A stretch of 64,000 bases of DNA. Source: Bradyrhizobium iriomotense. GTDB taxonomy: Bacteria; Pseudomonadota; Alphaproteobacteria; Rhizobiales; Xanthobacteraceae. The number at the start of each line of letters is the position of its first letter. Position 1 is the first letter of the stretch. The stretch lies in contig NZ_BSOW01000016.1 of the NCBI RefSeq assembly GCF_030160715.1, forward strand, positions 155,483 through 219,482, in the 5' to 3' direction. Both the position numbers and the translations under genes were made by a program. Of this stretch, positions 62,499-64,000 are shown in pieces. The notes under the pieces are model-generated. The model did no database searches and was not told where the DNA came from. It was given only the letters and a program-made list of their open reading frames with translations.

Positions 62499-63410
62499 CT
62501 ATTCCTCGTCGCTTCCAGGCGTCGGCCGCAGCATGAAATGGCCGAAGGCGGATGCGATCGGCTTGTCCGGGTCGTCCTGCCAGGCCTTTGCCTCGAACGC
62601 GACGATGCGCCGGCCCTGCTTGACGATCGAGGCGTTGGCAAAACTGTCGAGCGCGCGGCCGGAGCGCAAATAGTTGATGGTCAGCCCGATCGGCTTGGGT
62701 GGCGCGGAGGTGCCGAGCTCGCGCGTCACGCCGATGATGGCGGTGGTCTCCAGGAATGCGCCGGTCATGCCGCCATGGATCGCGGGCAGGATCGGGTTGC
62801 CGATGATCTTTGGCGAGAACGGCATCATCAGCGTACCGTCGTCCTGGATGCGGATGCCGAGACAGCGCGCGAACGGGCTGTTGACGAACGGGCCTGCCGG
62901 ATCCTCGGGCGCGTCCAGCGCCGGGATGCTGCGATGGTCCGTCGCGCGGTCGGCGAGCATGTTGGCGCGGTTGGCGCCGATCATGAAGCAGCCGGTCGCG
63001 GTTGCGACCGGATCGTCCTCCGACTCCTGATAGGCGGTGGAGCGCACGAACGCGATCGAGTGCGTGGTGCGATAGCAGATCGAATGCGCTTTGATGTCGA
63101 GTCCGGGCGTCGCTGGCCTCTGGTAGTCGATGCGCAAATCCAGCGTTGCGATCGGGCCGGTGCCGCCGAGCGCGAGCTGCACCGCCATGCCGCAGCTCTC
63201 GTCGAGCATCGCGGTGACGACGCCGCCATGCAGCACGCCGGTCTCGGTGTCACCGACGAAGACAGGACGGTAGGGCAGGCTCGACCAGACTTCGCCCGGC
63301 GCGGCGCGGTCGAGCTTGAGCCCGCTGATATGACCATAATCGGAGCGGCGGCCCTTGATGACCTCGACGAGCGCGTCGAACGGGAGCGTCGTGTTTTGCG
63401 ATTTTGACAT
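62499..63410 (-). CDS. Tandem hot-dog thioesterase (PaaI-like, two domains)
   Basis: 303 residues, twice the normal length of one hot-dog unit, from the ATG at 63410 with AAAGGTG upstream (an in-frame GTG at 63416 lies earlier). Each half has the PaaI-type pattern: VLHGGVVTAMLDESCGMAVQ near residue 60 and ILPAIHGGMTGAFLETTAII near residue 205. The first half has the helix-Glu position as DES, the second as LET. Such proteins hydrolyse acyl-CoA thioesters; the substrate is unknown. Confidence 0.87.
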   Translation of the reverse strand: MSKSQNTTLPFDALVEVIKGRRSDYGHISGLKLDRAAPGEVWSSLPYRPVFVGDTETGVLHGGVVTAMLDESCGMAVQLALGGTGPIATLDLRIDYQRPATPGLDIKAHSICYRTTHSIAFVRSTAYQESEDDPVATATGCFMIGANRANMLADRATDHRSIPALDAPEDPAGPFVNSPFARCLGIRIQDDGTLMMPFSPKIIGNPILPAIHGGMTGAFLETTAIIGVTRELGTSAPPKPIGLTINYLRSGRALDSFANASIVKQGRRIVAFEAKAWQDDPDKPIASAFGHFMLRPTPGSDEE

Positions 63411-63534
63411 GGTCACCTTTTAGACCGTTCTGGTGGCTTCCGCAAAAATGTCAGGCGTCATTCGGGGCTCGACAGGCGCGTGCGAAGCAACGATGCTGCG
63501 GGTCTATCTGTTTGAAAGAACGACGAGGAACCTC

Positions 63535-63852
63535 ATGGCAGACCCCGACGCGCCGGCGACCAATCCAGGGGGCGTGACCATCTCCACAGGAAGCGCCGAG
63601 CGGGCGCCGTTCATCTATTTCGACGGCGTCTCCTGCTTCGGCCACCACAACGGCGCGATCCAGATCGAGCTCGCCGCGAACCTTTTGCTGCCGGTCGGCC
63701 CGGGCGTGCGGGTCGACGTGATCCAGACCGGACACATCCGCTGCAGCCCGGCCGCCGCCATCGCCCTGCGCGAAGCGCTCGACAAGGCGCTCGCTATGAT
63801 GCAGCAGGGTCAGCAGCAGCCGATGGAAACAATTCCGGCGATGAAGAATTGA
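63535..63852 (+). CDS. Small conserved-type hypothetical protein
   Basis: 105 residues from the ATG at 63535 (CGAGGAAC upstream; an earlier frame start at 63433 lacks one). There is no signal peptide. The body is beta-rich (FIYFDGVSCFGHHNGAIQIE, VGPGVRVDVIQTGHIRCSPA), then helical (AAIALREALDKALAMMQQG), ending Gln/Pro-rich. No family recognised. The segment with HHNGAIQIELAANLLLP resembles rhizobial hypothetical proteins. It is divergent from the thioesterase gene. Confidence 0.6.
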   Translation: MADPDAPATNPGGVTISTGSAERAPFIYFDGVSCFGHHNGAIQIELAANLLLPVGPGVRVDVIQTGHIRCSPAAAIALREALDKALAMMQQGQQQPMETIPAMKN

Positions 63853-63927
63853 GGCGTACTGACCGTGGATCGTAGCAACCATAAGAACGTGTGATCGCCC
63901 GTACTGGTCTAGCGTGACACCGTGCTC

Positions 63928-64000
63928 GCGGCCGTCAAGGACGGCCTGGCAGCTGCGGAGGACGGGATGGCAAAGAGCGACGGCCATCCTTGACAGCCGC
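63928..64000. repeat. Imperfect inverted repeat at the right edge
   Basis: GCGGCCGTCAAGGACGGCC (63928-63946) is matched by the complement of 63982-64000 with two mismatches, giving a 19-base stem with a 35-base loop. The right arm ends exactly at the window edge, so it may continue. It may be part of a dispersed repeat or of the next gene's upstream region. Confidence 0.45.

Noticed and set aside
1..64000. CRISPR arrays, tRNA and rRNA genes
   Set aside because: No regularly spaced direct repeats and no tRNA or rRNA-like sequences were noticed by eye; no tool search was possible.

Overview
The window looks like the chromosome of a Bradyrhizobium-like alphaproteobacterium. This rests on high GC and strong GC3 bias, many antisense shadow ORFs, the families present, and an intergenic palindrome (GACCTAAAGCGCGATGA and its inverted copy at 44821-44869) of a type I associate with that group. 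The assignment is from memory of such genomes, not from a search.

Layout. 1-12.8 kb is ordinary accessory metabolism: an ABC permease cut by the left edge, a LysR regulator divergent from an MFS transporter and M20-type amidohydrolase pair, a secreted TPR protein, a PcfJ-like protein, a GFA-family zinc protein, an AEC transporter, a Tat-exported serine hydrolase, a DUF1989 protein, two small secreted Cys-containing peptides and an unknown exported protein.

13.1-44.7 kb is the main feature: a co-oriented extracellular contractile injection system (eCIS, phage-tail-like) locus. It opens with a sigma-54 activator gene (13081-14121). Next come a dyad-rich region and a near-consensus -24/-12 promoter (14358-14373), then a mostly overlapping gene series: small protein, sheath, tube, zinc-ribbon protein, disordered protein, DUF4255 terminator-like protein, AAA+ ATPase, CIS_tube protein, LysM/gpX-like, gpD-like hub, gpV-like spike, gp25-like wedge, two baseplate-J proteins, a P2 gpI-like protein, a DUF6519/beta-helix giant and a small beta-domain protein. 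Four putative cargo genes follow (38266-44701). Three carry the DUF4157 core. One of these has a one-base deletion near its start. The fourth has no DUF4157 domain but keeps the same Cys-rich N-terminal leader. A fifth cargo-like gene with the same leader lies 12 kb away (56857-58512). I see no capsid, terminase, integrase or T6SS membrane-complex gene, so this is neither a prophage nor a T6SS.

44.7-64 kb returns to chromosomal genes: glgX, an AraC-type regulator, a methyl-accepting chemotaxis protein, a YccF protein, an Asp/Glu-racemase-fold protein lacking the usual cysteines, a single-chain acyl-CoA carboxylase (BC-BCCP-CT), an AcoR-like sigma-54 activator, the distant cargo gene, a flavin reductase plus luciferase-like monooxygenase pair, dgoK-dgoA, a tandem hot-dog thioesterase and small unknowns.

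Working model (inference): the sigma-54 activator turns on the eCIS operon from the -24/-12 promoter, the operon builds a contractile particle, and the DUF4157/leader proteins are loaded as zincin-like or toxin cargo through a leader of about 50 residues.
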